DNA from: Amaurobius ferox
Taxonomy: Eukaryota; Arthropoda; Arachnida; Araneae; Amaurobiidae
Direction: 5' to 3'
Assembly (NCBI GenBank): GCA_951213105.1
Contig: OX578140.1
Location: 33,561,941-33,625,940 of the forward strand
Length of the DNA stretch: 64,000 nucleotides
Shown here: positions 12,032-24,379 of the stretch, piece after piece
Numbering within the stretch: position 1 is the stretch's first letter
Layout: the number at the start of each line of letters is the position of its first letter
Made by a program: the position numbers and the translations under genes
The notes under the pieces: generated by a model
What the model was told of the DNA's origin: nothing
Seen by the model: the letters and a program-made list of their open reading frames with translations, nothing else
The model's database searches: none

Positions 12032-13098
12032 CTTCAGTCACACTTACTTAATAATCATATCTATAATTTACATAAAACTAATCTTAAAATCTTATACAAT
12101 AGAATATCAGCCAAATATAAGCAAATCCATCTAAAAAATAGTTGTAATAACATTCCATATATTGTTTTAGTACCCAAGTTTCATAAATCCCCTGTTGCTT
12201 TTCGAACCATTACCAGTGGGCATAATTCTTACATTACTAATGCTGGAAAATTATTATTAAAGATATTACATGAAGTATCCTCGTCAGATGAAATCTCAAA
12301 TAATTGTCATATTGTAAAAAACAGTTTTGAAGTAGTTAAGAAATTGAAAACTCTTACTAATATTCGTAGTATTTATACCTTTGATTTCAAAGATTTGTTT
12401 AATAATATTAATATAGATGATCTGTATAGAATTATTTTAGGAATTTTTGAAAAATATAATATCAACCTAAAATATTCAAATTTTCTTTTTAAAAAATTAC
12501 TTAACTTCACTCTTTATGAGAATTATATTCAACATGGTGGTACTATTTTTAAACAACAGGTTGGTATCCCACAAGGGGTGTGTGCCTCATCATTGTTAGC
12601 TAATCTGTATTTATTCTTCTATGAAAAAAACATTAATCCAAGCTTGCATAATATGCACATGTTTAGATACTTAGATGACATTTTATGTGTATCCCCAAAT
12701 AATAATATCCCTATAGTTTTAAACTTTTATCCAAAAAATTTACAATTAAATGCAAGTAATAATGACACAAATGTTGCAAACTTTTTAGATTTAAATTTAA
12801 ATTTACAAAATTGTAATATGGTTATAAACTTGTATGATAAAAGACAAGATTTTAAATTTAATACATCAAAAATTCAACATTTTGGCATATATCTGTATTT
12901 AGAAATATTATAATAAACCAGGCTCTTAGAATCAATAAAATTTGTGATGAATATTATAAATTAGCGCACTTTATGGAATTATTGAGTACAGCGACTAATA
13001 ATGCATATCCCCCCAATTTTGTTATTAAAATTATCAACTCAGTGTATCAAATTTCACTCGATAACATCCTAGAAAACATTCCCAATTATAGTGACTAA
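12032..13098 (+). pseudogene. Penelope-like reverse transcriptase fragment (broken)
   Basis: One frame stays open from the (TA)n edge at about 12032 to 12913, with an upstream motif PKFHKSPVAFRTI, motif A with FDFKDL (Asp codon at 12383), motif B with GIPQGVCASSLLANL, and motif C with YLDD (about 12674). Then comes FLDLNLNL...LYDKRQDF. Around 12885-12905 the frame shifts, and homology-like coding continues in another frame (NQALRINKICDE...) to a stop at 13096-13098. The PKFHK box plus FDF/YLDD motifs fit Penelope-like elements better than LINEs, which I judge from memory of the family. No GIY-YIG endonuclease follows and the N-terminus is absent. An ATG at 12344 has no special support as a start. 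It is a dead 5'-truncated copy. A second fragment of a related element is at 49258-49363. Confidence 0.7.
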
Positions 13099-13127
13099 CA
13101 TACAGAAAAAAAAAAAAAATATATATA

Positions 13128-13180
<53 letters not shown>

Positions 13181-13972
13181 ATGTGTATATTATATATAAT
13201 TATTTAATAATTATATAAATAAATAAAAATGAAAAATAATAAACTAAGTCAAAAACATTAGGAAAATCAAAAAATCGGAAAATAAGATGCATTAACATTA
13301 ATGTTTTGAATTTTATTTTCGCAAAAAAATGTAACTTTTGTCAGTATTGAAACTACGTTTTGAGCGCCCTTATAATGGTGTATAGTGGCATTCTCGATTA
13401 TCTAGTTTTCCTATGAATTACTTGTAGGAATTTTCATCTTTGATTCATATTCATATTCAGTTCTGCATGTTTGGGAAGTTGTATTCTGAATTGCTTGTCC
13501 AGTCTCCAGCTTAGACTTACTGGACGGGTTTGGGAATATTTCCATGAACGTTCGTGCTGCCTCCCTGGTAGAATTTCGACTTGTTCATTCCGGTGCTTCT
13601 AGATTAAGCTGTTGAGGTTGATCGTGTATACACGTGGTGAAAGAGGAAGGGTTCTTGCCGCATGGTAATACAATTTTCTTAATGTATCCTTTTTTCATTT
13701 TTTCATTTTTTGATGCCTGTAGTCTGAGTTTAAGCATTTATAGTAATGTACTATTGCTTAATCTGAAACAGGCATTTGTTTGGGTTAATTAGAATTAAAT
13801 ACTCAGACCTGATGATGAATTTTATTCTAATTAATCATCGAATTTGGGAAGGTTCTGTTCTTTTCTCTTATCGGCATTGTGGCCGTGGATTTGCTTCTAT
13901 AGTGATGTTAATATTACTTGAATTGTATTTTTATTTATTTATTATTTTTACATAATTCTTATTATTACATTT

Positions 13973-14021
<49 letters not shown>

Positions 14022-14463
14022 CTTAACATATATTTATACAAATATTCAACTCAATTTACATTTATATAAATATTTAGTTTAATTTACATTTTCACACATA
14101 TTTAACTCAATTGACATTTATATAAATATTTAGCTCAATTTGCACTTATACAAAGTAGCACTTATACATACTAATACGAATATGTAGCACATGTACATTG
14201 AAAATTTGAAGATATATTTCGGTATTTGTGAGTATTTAAAATAGGTTTCAGGAAATAAAGTATTTAAAATATTGATTAATTAAAAAATGTTATGTACCCA
14301 ACACAATTGAGTATAATATAGTTTTAAAAGTAAAGTAGGAATTAGCTATCATGGATGTGAGAATTTGGTTGCAAATCATTTTAATTGCATTCATTTAATT
14401 TTATTTATGTAAAAATTAGCGAAATTATTTTGCAGAAGTACTGCTTTTACTGTCCTGCATATT
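13099..14463. other. Non-coding stretch inside the foldback interior, possibly Penelope 3' flank
   Basis: The stretch holds a (TG)n(TA)n tract at 13128-13172, a (TA)n tract at 13977-14019, and a ~28-bp minisatellite (ATATTTAACTCAATTTACAT type) at 14028-14155. A hairpin at 13810-13840 pairs GATGATGAATT with AATTAATCATC. No frame or RNA gene is recognised. The block directly after the reverse transcriptase could be the 3' untranslated part of that element. Confidence 0.5.
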
Positions 14464-14609
14464 AGTTTCCCTATAGAGTATAGGGAACTTATTTAACTGG
14501 GGCAAGTTTTCAACGGAAGAACACGTTTCAAGCATCCTAGAACAAGAACCGAACGTTTATGAAGTCATTTCTGTATGTGTTAGCACGTGTGAATACACGC
14601 TAATATACT

Positions 14610-15146
14610 GTTACGACGTATTCTCTGGAATCGTGGGTGTGCGTCCAGGATACAAGAAAGAATCCAAATTTCTGGATAACTAACACGTTTATAAGCACAA
14701 CATAAACAGGAATAAGATACAGCAAATGGTTCGATAACTATCTCACAAGATTACTAAACAACTGCTAGGTACAGTAAAATAGCAATTAAATACTCAGTTA
14801 ATTTCACAAAACAGCGGATGCTATCCTGAAAACAATGACTTATCTCATAATTTGAATGTAGCTCGTATCACGTCAACTGCTCTCCAATTGAGCGATGACT
14901 CTTTTTATATATTCTCAGTAGAAACTGCCAGAAGGGGCTCATATCTCGTAGAATACTCGTCATTTTAAGAAGGTTCTCGAACATTCGAAATGTCGCCAAT
15001 AAAACACCAAATCTGGCAACCATAGCTCGACAGTCCTGAAATGGCATCCCTAGACCCACATCATAGGAATGGCTGCCTGTACGGTGTTTCACTTCTGGTT
15101 CTCAAAAGTGCTTCCACTGAAGACTTCATGATCGGGACAGTACATA
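14610..15146. mobile_element. Possible solo LTR inside copy D
   Basis: The sequence interrupts copy D relative to copy H. It starts TGTTACGACGTATTCTCTGG and ends near GATCGGGACA, giving TG...CA termini. I could not find a clean target duplication and the right boundary is approximate. No coding sequence. Confidence 0.3.
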
Positions 15147-15286
15147 GTGTATGTGTGTGCCTGTGAGTCCGCGGAGGTGTTATCTCACACGCGAATGAAG
15201 AGTTTTGAATATAATTTGGTACGATTATTGACCTCAGTGTATACTGGATTCCAATTGATTTTAAATGTAATCGAAAGTTTGGAAGA

Positions 15287-15308
15287 CCCCCCCCCCCCCC
15301 TCCCCCAT
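15287..15308. repeat. Poly-C tract
   Basis: A run of about fourteen C, then T, then more C, interrupts the copy D sequence. It is unusual in such AT-rich DNA and prone to length errors in assembly. Confidence 0.8.
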
Positions 15309-16049
15309 ATTTTGAACGAAACCTTGAAAAAATCATTAACCAGAACTTTCAATAATGATAAAAAAAAAAAATCATTTCAGACGTAATTGATAGACAAATG
15401 ATAGAAACTTTAGAATGTTAGAATGAACCATTCTCGAGATACTACACAAGTTTCGAATTAATTTTTGAAAAAATTATTAAAGCAAATTAAGAATCTGAAT
15501 GCTGTTAAATGTTTAATTATTTCATACATAATATCCACTTAGAAAACGATTGACATACCACATACGACATTTCGAGATATTGCACATTTTTCATGTAAAT
15601 TTATTCAAAACATAATGTTAAATTAAACAAGAAAGATCAATCATGCATAAACATTGATTATGAAACACTTTCCAACTGAAATGTAATTTCATTTAAAAAT
15701 TTCTGAAATGTGATACATTTAGTGGTGATATCTTTTACATTATCACAGTACTACAGTAATTTATTATACTTAAATATTTAAAACTGTATCGAAATATAAA
15801 TCATCTCGTTCTTTATGCAAAATCAATGAATATTTCATTCATATAACTTGTATTCCAGACTCCAGAGCTAAATAATTTTGTGTGAAAAAAATTCAGCAAT
15901 TCTTATGTAATTCATCTTACAATCGCTTGAGATATTTGCATTCTGCATATGTTAAAATTAGGCTTCGTTGAAGAAATAATAAAAGTTTAGGGATCATTTA
16001 AAATCACAACTATTGTAATTGCATAGGCACGGAATTTAGGTACATAGAT

Positions 16050-16891
16050 AATATATGTGTGTATGTGTATGTACTCAAAGTATTGGAATCGTGCCGAAGA
16101 TCGGAACTCGAATTTTCAAAGGATCTACACGTTTTGGGACTTTTAGAATACGAAAAAACTATTTTTAGGAAGACGTCTGTGTGTGTAAGGGTGTATCTGT
16201 GTGTCTGTGTGGATATTACATCCACTCTAATTGAAAAACTAATGGACCGAATTTCATACAATTTGGTAGGTATGTGTTTTGTGGGAAATCCTGATGTTCA
16301 TTAGATTATAGTACGATTCGTAATAAAAGAATCTGCCTTCTTTGCGAAATGGCCGCAGAAATTGCCTTTATCCACTCTAGCTAAAAACTAATGGAAAAAA
16401 TTTAACAAAATTTGGTGCATAATATTTCAATAACCTACAAGTGATTTATATACCAAATTTAACAAAATTTTGTATATAAATCATTTGTAGGTTATTCTAG
16501 TACGATTCGGGAAAAAGGAACTGGCTATTTTTACGAAATGGCCCGCAAAAATCGTTATATATAAAAATATAAGACTACGTGTGTTCAATTATATCAATTA
16601 AATTCCTATTTTATACGTGATTTTTGACAACAAAAAGAATAAGACTAACCCCATTACTCTAGGACTAGCCGTTCCTGAGATATTCTAGTTTTTTCGCGTT
16701 TTCGCTACTCCTCCTTTGACAATAAGTCCAGCTATCAAATGAGAACCAAAGTTAAGTTTAACGTGTAAATTCAATGTCATTTAAAATATTTATGGTTGTT
16801 ATTTTATGCAGATAAACTCAAATTATTATTGAATAAATAAAGAGAACGAATATGAGTCTGCAGGGAAAGACATGTGCTGTCTACATCAGAA
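16050..16891 (+). repeat. Helentron/DINE-1-like repeat, family 2 (copy E)
   Basis: It aligns with copy B from AAAGTATTGGAATC onward and ends with TGCAGGGAAAGACATGTGCTGTCTACATCAGA, keeping the family-2 arm and hairpin. The 5' arm is lost. It lies inside family-C copy 1. Confidence 0.6.
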
Positions 16892-17641
16892 TTTTTAACA
16901 ATATTACAACAATGATTTATAGAAGTGAACGGGGATTATTTTCAGGCCCTTTTGAAAAAAATGTATGAACTATATTTAAATATTATTTATATATAATATT
17001 TAAATATAATCCTATATTTAAATATAATCCATTAAATTTTTGTCGAATAAAATGTTCAACAAATTTAAGCTGTGTACCAAATTTTAACTCTCTAGGACGT
17101 AGGAAAGTGCATTAAAAATGCCATCAAATAAGTATATCATGAAGAGTTATATAAAATTTAAAAAAAATGAAAAATTGTTATCTACAAAATTTATTTTAAA
17201 ATGTGAAGCCTCTCCCATATGCACTACGTTTAAACAAATGGAAAGATATTTATTATATAATATATCTCTCTTTTCTTTCTGGAAGATATCCCAAAGTCAG
17301 AATTTAATTGAATTTGTTTTTTTCCCTATATTAAATAATTTTTAATTAAAAAACTACTTAACATATTTTACTGAATTTTTTTTATATATTCTATGGGATA
17401 ATGTGAATATTTCCTAAAAATTTCGAAGCAATTCGTGAATTTTAAATTTACTTAAAAAATGTTTGAAAAATTAGGTCCCATAGGGTTCAATGTATTTCAT
17501 TTTTTCAACCCGGGTTCAATAAAAAACTAATTGCGTGATATTATTTATTTATATTCCCATAGGGCCTACAGACCGTCTGAACAACATACTAAAATTTCAT
17601 TTTGATAAAGTCATTTTTACGGCAGTTATCGTGCTAACGGA

Positions 17642-17665
17642 CAGACAGACAGACAGACAGACAGA
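17642..17665. repeat. (GACA)n microsatellite near the 3' end of family-C copy 1
   Basis: Six GACA units precede GAATGAACAAAGTCATAA. The sister copy at 45690 has one more unit. Confidence 0.9.
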
Positions 17666-18131
17666 ATGAACAAAGTCATAAACACTTTTCAACTTTGTTG
17701 TAAAGTGTTAAAAAAAGGGAAGAAAGTATCGCCACATATAACACTTAGTAACAGTGTAGTAACACCTTCCACATACAATATTATGCAACATTATTCATAT
17801 AAATCTAGATCATTCCATTCACTGGAAAAAATACATTTTGACAGTGATAGTAATTTGACGCCTATGAATTCGCCAATAGTAATTTATTTCATGTAATTGA
17901 TATTAAACAAATGTTGATGTCATTTCATGATATTGTAATTAAGTAAACGTGAATATGAGAAGGTCATTCGTTTGGACTAGTAATTTGCCCAAAGCACCTA
18001 ATTTCAATTGACGTCGTACTATTTTAATACCAAAAACATTGTTCTGTGGACCTTGTACACCATTGTTTCGCCGTGAAAGAAGTAGAATCATTGCATTATG
18101 TAGGAAAAGTCATGTTCTGCCCACATCAGAT

Positions 18132-19439
18132 TTTTTAATCCATTCTGAGCCAGCTGATAATTAATTTGCACAAGCAGCTTGCTAGACAATTCTATGAAAC
18201 AAAACATTGCAAATATCCTTATTATTAGGCCAATTAGCAATTGCACACCAGGGTATCACCGAAAAAAGTTTAAATATGAATTACAATTACTGCTTACAGA
18301 AAATCCGCCAAGAAAGAAGGAAGGCCGCCGCTCTGACGTCGCAACCTTTCAGTGGACTAATCCCATCTCCTCGAATGAGTATCAATTTAGTACTTGTGGA
18401 ATTTCAGAAAATGTAACATTGAGTAATTAGATTGCATGCTATTGAAGAATTATCTCATTGTATACAAAAAATATAAAATAATAATATTATAACTTCTATC
18501 AGCATAAAGTTGTACAATGTAGCATTAGTAATATACTAACGTAATATTTTGAACTTTTTTTTTTTTAAATTAAAGTACCTGTACAAGCAAGTATTTCTTT
18601 AATTCTCTATACTTTCACTCGAAATGTCTTCGAAACTAAAGATCGATATAAATAGTAGGCGACAAAAGTATGTATTAGAAAATTTAGTTTCTAACAGATT
18701 CCTTTTGAAATTTGCCGCAAAAGGCAACACTCCTCTAGCAGGATGACCATACTTATCTCATACCTAATAGAAATATATTTCCTTTAATTCCTTTAAATTA
18801 AAAACATTTGTCAGAAACGTAAGGATTTCCCTCAAAATTTAAACTGCTGATTAATTTTAAATGCAGAAATAATGAAAAAATAGACCAAATTACTAATTTA
18901 TACTCATAACAAACTAAGATTAATAATTAAAAGCAATTAAAAGAGTTCAAAACATAAAACAATAAGAAGTTATCTTGTTGAACACCAATGTTTGTCACAG
19001 AAATGTCAGTTTTATATTGGAACGTGGTGGTGTCCATGTACACAACTAGTTTCAAAAATTATAATATTCCATTAGTAAATAGTCCCCATTCTCAAATTTA
19101 ATGTCTTGCATATTTTCTATAAAGCTATAAAAATAATTTTATTACCTATGTAATTGTACAAATAAATATATGATATATTAATATCACTAGAAACATGGTA
19201 TGATTAATAAAAACAATATGATATTTCTTAATGACAGATTAATTGATTTGCATAATTTTGAATCCAGGTGAATTTGAATTACAAAGTACAAGATCTTATT
19301 GGCATTGATAATCACCTAATGACATTTTGTCTTACAGAAAAGACTATGATGGAAAATTAAACTGTAACATTAAGAAGATATATCATGTAAGCTTAAGATG
19401 TACAGCATGTAAGCTTAGATGTACGGCTTGTAAGCTTAA
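18132..19439. other. AT-rich inner edge of the foldback interior, no recognised gene
   Basis: Only short motif-free frames are present. A small repeat of CATGTAAGCTTAGATGTAC (three imperfect copies) at 19386-19440 abuts the decayed inner end of the right array. Confidence 0.5.
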
Positions 19440-22400
19440 GAATTGGCACAAACGAAAATTTTTATGGTATAATATCCGGTAATTATCCGGTTCAAACGTA
19501 ATCCAAACGCATGGCATCGACGAAATTTTGAAATTCCGAGGTGGGAGGATTACCCATGCTCAAGGCTTTTAATAAAAAATTCACTTTTAAATAAAAATTA
19601 CGCCGTACCGGAATTGATACAAACGAAAACTTTCACGGTACAATCCAGTACAAACATAGTACAAACGAATGGAATCAACGAAATTTTGAAATTTCGAGGT
19701 GGGGGTTGCCGATGCTCAAGGTCACAGACTTTTAAATAAAAATTACGCCGTACCGGAAATGGTACAAACGAAAAATTTCACGATACAATCCGGTACAAAC
19801 GTCCTACAAACGAATGCCATCATGAACTAAATTCTGAAATTTCGAGGTGTGGGGCTTGCCGAAGCTCAAGGTAACCGACTTTTAAATAAAAATTACGCTG
19901 TACCGGAAGTGGTACAAACGAAAATTTTTACGGTACAAACGTAGTAAAAACGAATGGCATTAAGGAAATTCTGAAATTTCGAGGTGGGGGGTTGCCGAAG
20001 CTCAAGGTGACCGACATTTAAATAAAAATTACGCCGTACCGGAAGTGGTACAAACGAAAATTTTTACGGTACAAACCGGTACAAACGTAGTACAAACGAA
20101 TGGCATCGACGAAATTTTGAAATTTCGAGTTGGGGGGTTGGCGGATCTCAAGGTCACCCACTTTTAAATAAAAATTACGCCGTACCGGAAGTGGTACAAA
20201 CGAAAATTTTTACGGTACAAACCAGTACAAATGTAGTACAAACGAATGGCATCGACGAAATTTTGAAATTTCGAGGTGGGGGGGGTTGCCGAAGCTCAAT
20301 GTGACCGATTTTTAAATAAAAATTACGCCGTACCGGAAGTCGTACAAACGAAAATTTTTAAGGTACAAACCGGTACAAACGTAGTACTAACGAATAGCAT
20401 CGACGAAATTTTGAAATTTCGAGTTGGGGGGTTGGCGGATCTCAAGGTCACCCACTTTTAAATAAAAATTACGCCGTACCGGAAGTGGTACAAACGAAAA
20501 TTTTTACGGTACAATCCGGTACAAACGTAGTACAAACGAATGGCATTGACGAAATTTTCAAATTCTTAGGAGGGGGCTGATGTTTCTCCCCCCTCACTTT
20601 GGAATGAGAATAACGCCGTACCGGAAGTGGTACAAACGAACATTTTTTGCTACAATCCGGTACAAATGTCCCACAAACGAATGGAATCATCAATTAAATT
20701 CTGAAATTTCGAGGTGGGGACTTGCCGAAACTCAAGGTGACCCACTTTTAAATGAAAATTACGCCGTACCGGAAATGGTACAAACGAAAAATTTCACGAT
20801 ACAATCCGGTACAAACGTCCTACAAACGAATGCCATCATGAACTAAATTCTGAAATTTCGAGGTGTGGGGCTTGCCGAAGCTCAAGGTAACCGACTTTTA
20901 AATAAAAATTACGCCGTACCGGAAGTGGTACAAACGAAAATTTTTACGGTACAAACGTAGTAAAAACGAATGGCATTAAGGAAATTCTGAAATTTCGAGG
21001 TGGGGGGTTGCCGAAGCTCAAGGTGACCGACATTTAAATAAAAATTACGCCGTACCGGAAGTGGTACAAACGAAAATTTTTACGGTACAAACCGGTACAA
21101 ACGTAGTACAAACGAATGGCATCGACGAAATTTTGAAATTTCGAGTTGGGGGGTTGGCGGATCTCAAGGTCACCCACTTTTAAATAAAAATTACGCCGTA
21201 CCGGAAGTGGTACAAACGAAAATTTTTACGGTACAAACCAGTACAAATGTAGTACAAACGAATGGCATCGACGAAATTTTGAAATTTCGAGGTGGGGGGG
21301 TTGCCGAAGCTCAATGTGACCGATTTTTAAATAAAAATTACGCCGTACCGGAAGTCGTACAAACGAAAATTTTTACGGTACAAACCGGTACAAACGTAGT
21401 ACTAACGAATAGCATCGACGAAATTTTGAAATTTCGAGTTGGGGGGTTGGCGGATCTCAAGGTCACCCACTTTTAAATAAAAATTACGCCGTACCGGAAG
21501 TGGTACAAACGAAAATTTTTACGGTACAATCCGGTACAAACGTAGTACAAACGAATGGCATTGACGAAATTTTCAAATTCTTAGGAGGGGCTGATGTTTC
21601 TCCCCCCTCACTTTGGAATGAGAATAACGCCGTACCGGAAGTGGTACAAACGAACATTTTTTGCTACAATCCGGTACAAATGTCCCACAAACGAATGGAA
21701 TCATCAATTAAATTCTGAAATTTCGAGGTGGGGACTTGCCGAAACTCAAGGTGACCCACTTTTAAATGAAAATTACGCCGTACCGGAAGTGGTACAAACT
21801 AAAATTTTTACGGTACAAACCGGTACAAACGTAGTACAAACGAATGGCATCGACGAAATTTTGAAATTTCGAGGTGGTGGGGTTGGCGGAGCTCAAGGTC
21901 ACCCACTTTTAAATAAAAATTACGCCGTACCGGAAGTGGTACAAACGAAAATTTTTACGGTACAAACCAGTACAAATGTAGTACAAACGAATGGCATCGA
22001 CGAAATTTTGAAATTTCGAGGTGGGGGGGTTGCCGAAGCTCAAGGTGACCGATTTTTAAATAAAAATTACGCCGTACCGGAAATGGTACAAACGAAAAAT
22101 TTCACGATACAATCCGGTACAAACGTCCTACAAACGAATGCCATCATGAACTAAATTCTGAAATTTCGAGGTGTGGGGCTTGCCGAAGCTCAAGGTAACC
22201 GACTTTTAAATAAAAATTACGCCGTACCGGAAGTGGTACAAACGAAAATTTTTACGGTACAAACGTAGTAAAAACGAATGGCATTAAGGAAATTCTGAAA
22301 TTTCGAGGTGGGGGGTTGCCGAAGCTCAAGGTGACCGACATTTAAATAAAAATTACGCCGTACCGGAAGTGGTACAAACGAAAATTTTTACGGTACAAAC

Positions 22401-24379
22401 CGGTACAAACGTAGTACAAACGAATGGCATCGACGAAATTTTGAAATTTCGAGGTGGTGGGGTTGGCGGAGCTCAAGGTCACCCACTTTTAAATAAAAAT
22501 TACGCCGTACCGGAAGTGGTACAAACGAAAATTTTTACGGTACAAACCAGTACAAATGTAGTACAAACGAATGGCATCGACGAAATTTTGAAATTTCGAG
22601 GTGGGGGGGTTGCCGAAGCTCAAGGTGACCGATTTTTAAATAAAAATTACGCCGTACCGGAAGTGGTACAAACGAAAATTTTTTCGGTACAAACTGGTAC
22701 AAACGTAGTACAAACGAACGGCATCGACGAAATTTTGAAATTTCGAGGTGGGGGGTTGCTGGAGCTGAAGGTCACTCACTTTTAAATAAAAATTACGCCG
22801 TACCGGAAGTGGTACAAACGAAAATTTTTACGGTACAATCCGGTACAAACGTAGTACAAACGAATGGCATTGACGAAATTTTCAAATTCTTAGGAGGGGG
22901 CTGATGTTTCTCCCCCCTCACTTTGGAATGAGAATAACGCCGTACCGGAAGTGGTACAAACGAACATTTTTTGCTACAATCCGGTACAAATGTCCCACAA
23001 ACGAATGGAATCATCAATTAAATTCTGAAATTTCGAGGTGGGGACTTGCCGAAACTCAAGGTGACCCACTTTTAAATGAAAATTACGCCGTACCGGAAGT
23101 GGTACAAACGAAAATTTTTACGGTACAAACCGGTACAAACGTAGTACAAACGAATGGCATCGACGAAATTTTGAAATTTCGAGGTGGTGGGGTTGGCGGA
23201 GCTCAAGGTCACCCACTTTTAAATAAAAATTACGCCGTACCGGAAGTGGTACAAACGAAAATTTTTACGGTACAAACCAGTACAAATGTAGTACAAACGA
23301 ATGGCATCGACGAAATTTTGAAATTTCGAGGTGGGGGGGTTGCCGAAGCTCAAGGTGACCGATTTTTAAATAAAAATTACGCCGTACCGGAAGTGGTACA
23401 AACGAAAATTTTTTCGGTACAAACTGGTACAAACGTAGTACAAACGAACGGCATCGACGAAATTTTGAAATTTCGAGGTGGGGGGTTGCTGGAGCTGAAG
23501 GTCACTCACTTTTAAATGAAAATTACGCCGTACCGGAAGTGGTACAAACGAAAATTTTTTCGGTACAAACCGGTACAAACGTAATACAAACGAATGGCAT
23601 CGACGAAATTTTGAAATTTCGAAGTGGGGGGTTGCCGGAGCTCAAGGTCACCCACTTTTAAATGAAAATTACGCCGTACCGGAAGTGGTACAAACGAAAA
23701 TTTTTACGGTACAAACCAGTACAAACGTAGTACAAACGAATGGCATCGACGAAATTTTGAAATTCCGACGTGGGGGGGTTGCCGGAGCTCAAGGTCACCC
23801 ACTTTTAAATTAAAATTACGCCGTACCGGAAGTGGTACAAACGAAAATTTTTACGGTACAAACCGGTACAAACGTAATACAAACGAATGGCATCGACGAA
23901 ATTTTGAAATTTCGAGGTTCGGTTTGCCGGAGCTCAAGGTCACCCATTTTAAAATTAAAATTACGCCTTACCGGAAGTGGTACAAACGAAAATTTTTATG
24001 GTACAAACCGGTACAAACGTAGTACAAACGAATGGCATCGACGAAATTTTGAAATTCCGAGGTGGGGGGGCTGCCGTTTCGCCAGCCCCCCCACTTTGAA
24101 ATGAGAATAACCCCGTTCCGGAAGTGGTACAAACGAAAATTTTGACGGTACAATCCGGTACAAACGTAGTACAAACGAATGGCGTCATTGAAATTTTGAA
24201 ATTCCGAGGTGGGGGGGCTGCCGTTTCGCCAGCCCCCCCACTTTGAAATGGGAATAACCCCGTTCCGGAAGTGGTACAAACGAAAATTTTGACGGTACAA
24301 TCCGGTACAAACGTAGTACAAACGAATGGCATCATTGAAATTTTGAAATTCCGAGGTGGGGGGGCTGGCGAAATGGAGC
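19440..24379 (-). repeat. Right tandem array, ~146-bp monomer, about 34 units, inverted relative to the left array
   Basis: The monomer is the same as at 9567-11620 but in opposite orientation. On the plus strand each unit has four GTACAAAC words, GTACCGGAAGTGGTAC, and GGCATCGACGAAATTTTGAA. The period measured from the ACGCC landmarks at 23671, 23818 and 23963 is 147 and 145 bp. Blocks of about 1.0 and 1.3 kb recur: the variant junction TTAGGAGGGGGCTGATG lies near 20566, 21580 and 22893. Open frames up to 203 codons occur on the plus strand and up to 124 on the minus strand, so none is taken as a gene. Confidence 0.92.
19757..23070 (-). repeat. Higher-order repeats within the right array
   Basis: A distinctive monomer with AATTTCACGATACAATCC recurs at about 19757, 20769 and 22079. 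The junction unit with GATGTTTCTCCCCCCTCAC recurs at about 20580, 21594 and 22904. Spacings of roughly 1012 and 1310 bp correspond to 7 and 9 monomers. The left array has only one junction unit (near 11020). Confidence 0.8.

Larger units (their letters stand above)
15622..17714 (+). repeat. Family-C non-autonomous element, copy 1 (split by copy E)
   Basis: The 5' end (AAGAAAGATCAATCATGC, then AAACACTTTCCAACT) and the 3' end (a GACA microsatellite, then a hairpin of AACACTTT with AAAGTGTT) match the copy at 44459-45763. The 5' word AAACACTTTCCAACT is echoed in the 3' hairpin as AAACACTTTTCAACT. The middle differs between the copies. There is no open frame with motifs. Confidence 0.6.
14464..18131 (+). 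repeat. Helentron/DINE-1-like repeat, diverged family 3, split by nested insertions (copy D)
   Basis: The 5' palindrome GTTTCCCTATAGAGTATAGGGAAC at 14465 and the 3' end TAGGAAAAGTCATGTTCTGCCCACATCAGA at 18101-18131 belong to one element. Outer segments align with copy H (42293-43402). Between them sit a probable solo LTR (about 14610-15146) and a family-C insertion (15622-17714), which itself holds copy E. Confidence 0.55.
9567..24379. mobile_element. Foldback-type element with tandem-repeat inverted termini (14.8 kb)
   Basis: The two outer ends are inverted copies beginning GCTCCATTTCGCCAGC, and they stay collinear for at least six monomers (roughly 9567-10480 against 24379-23470). The ends are flanked by an 11-bp direct repeat with one mismatch. 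Long inverted termini made of tandem monomers are typical of Foldback/FB and Galileo-like elements, and 8-11-bp duplications fit FB or MULE-type transposases. No transposase is visible inside, so it would be non-autonomous. The interior (11621-19439) carries unrelated nested insertions. The alternative is two independent inverted satellite arrays. The flush direct repeat and shared ends argue against that, but one element remains inference. Confidence 0.55.

Noticed and set aside
13800..13845. A hammerhead ribozyme, as found in Penelope elements (CTGATGA near 13807)
   Set aside because: The downstream core reads TCGAATTT rather than CGAAA, and the segment folds better as a simple hairpin. I cannot support a catalytic core.
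21594..23515. Long open frames (up to 203 codons) in the right array, and 124-156 codons in the left array
   Set aside because: They repeat every 49 codons because the monomer is often 147 bp, occur on both strands and in overlapping frames, and follow the DNA repeat rather than codon constraints.
9567..24379. CRISPR array
   Set aside because: Monomers are contiguous with no unique spacers, and the setting is eukaryotic.
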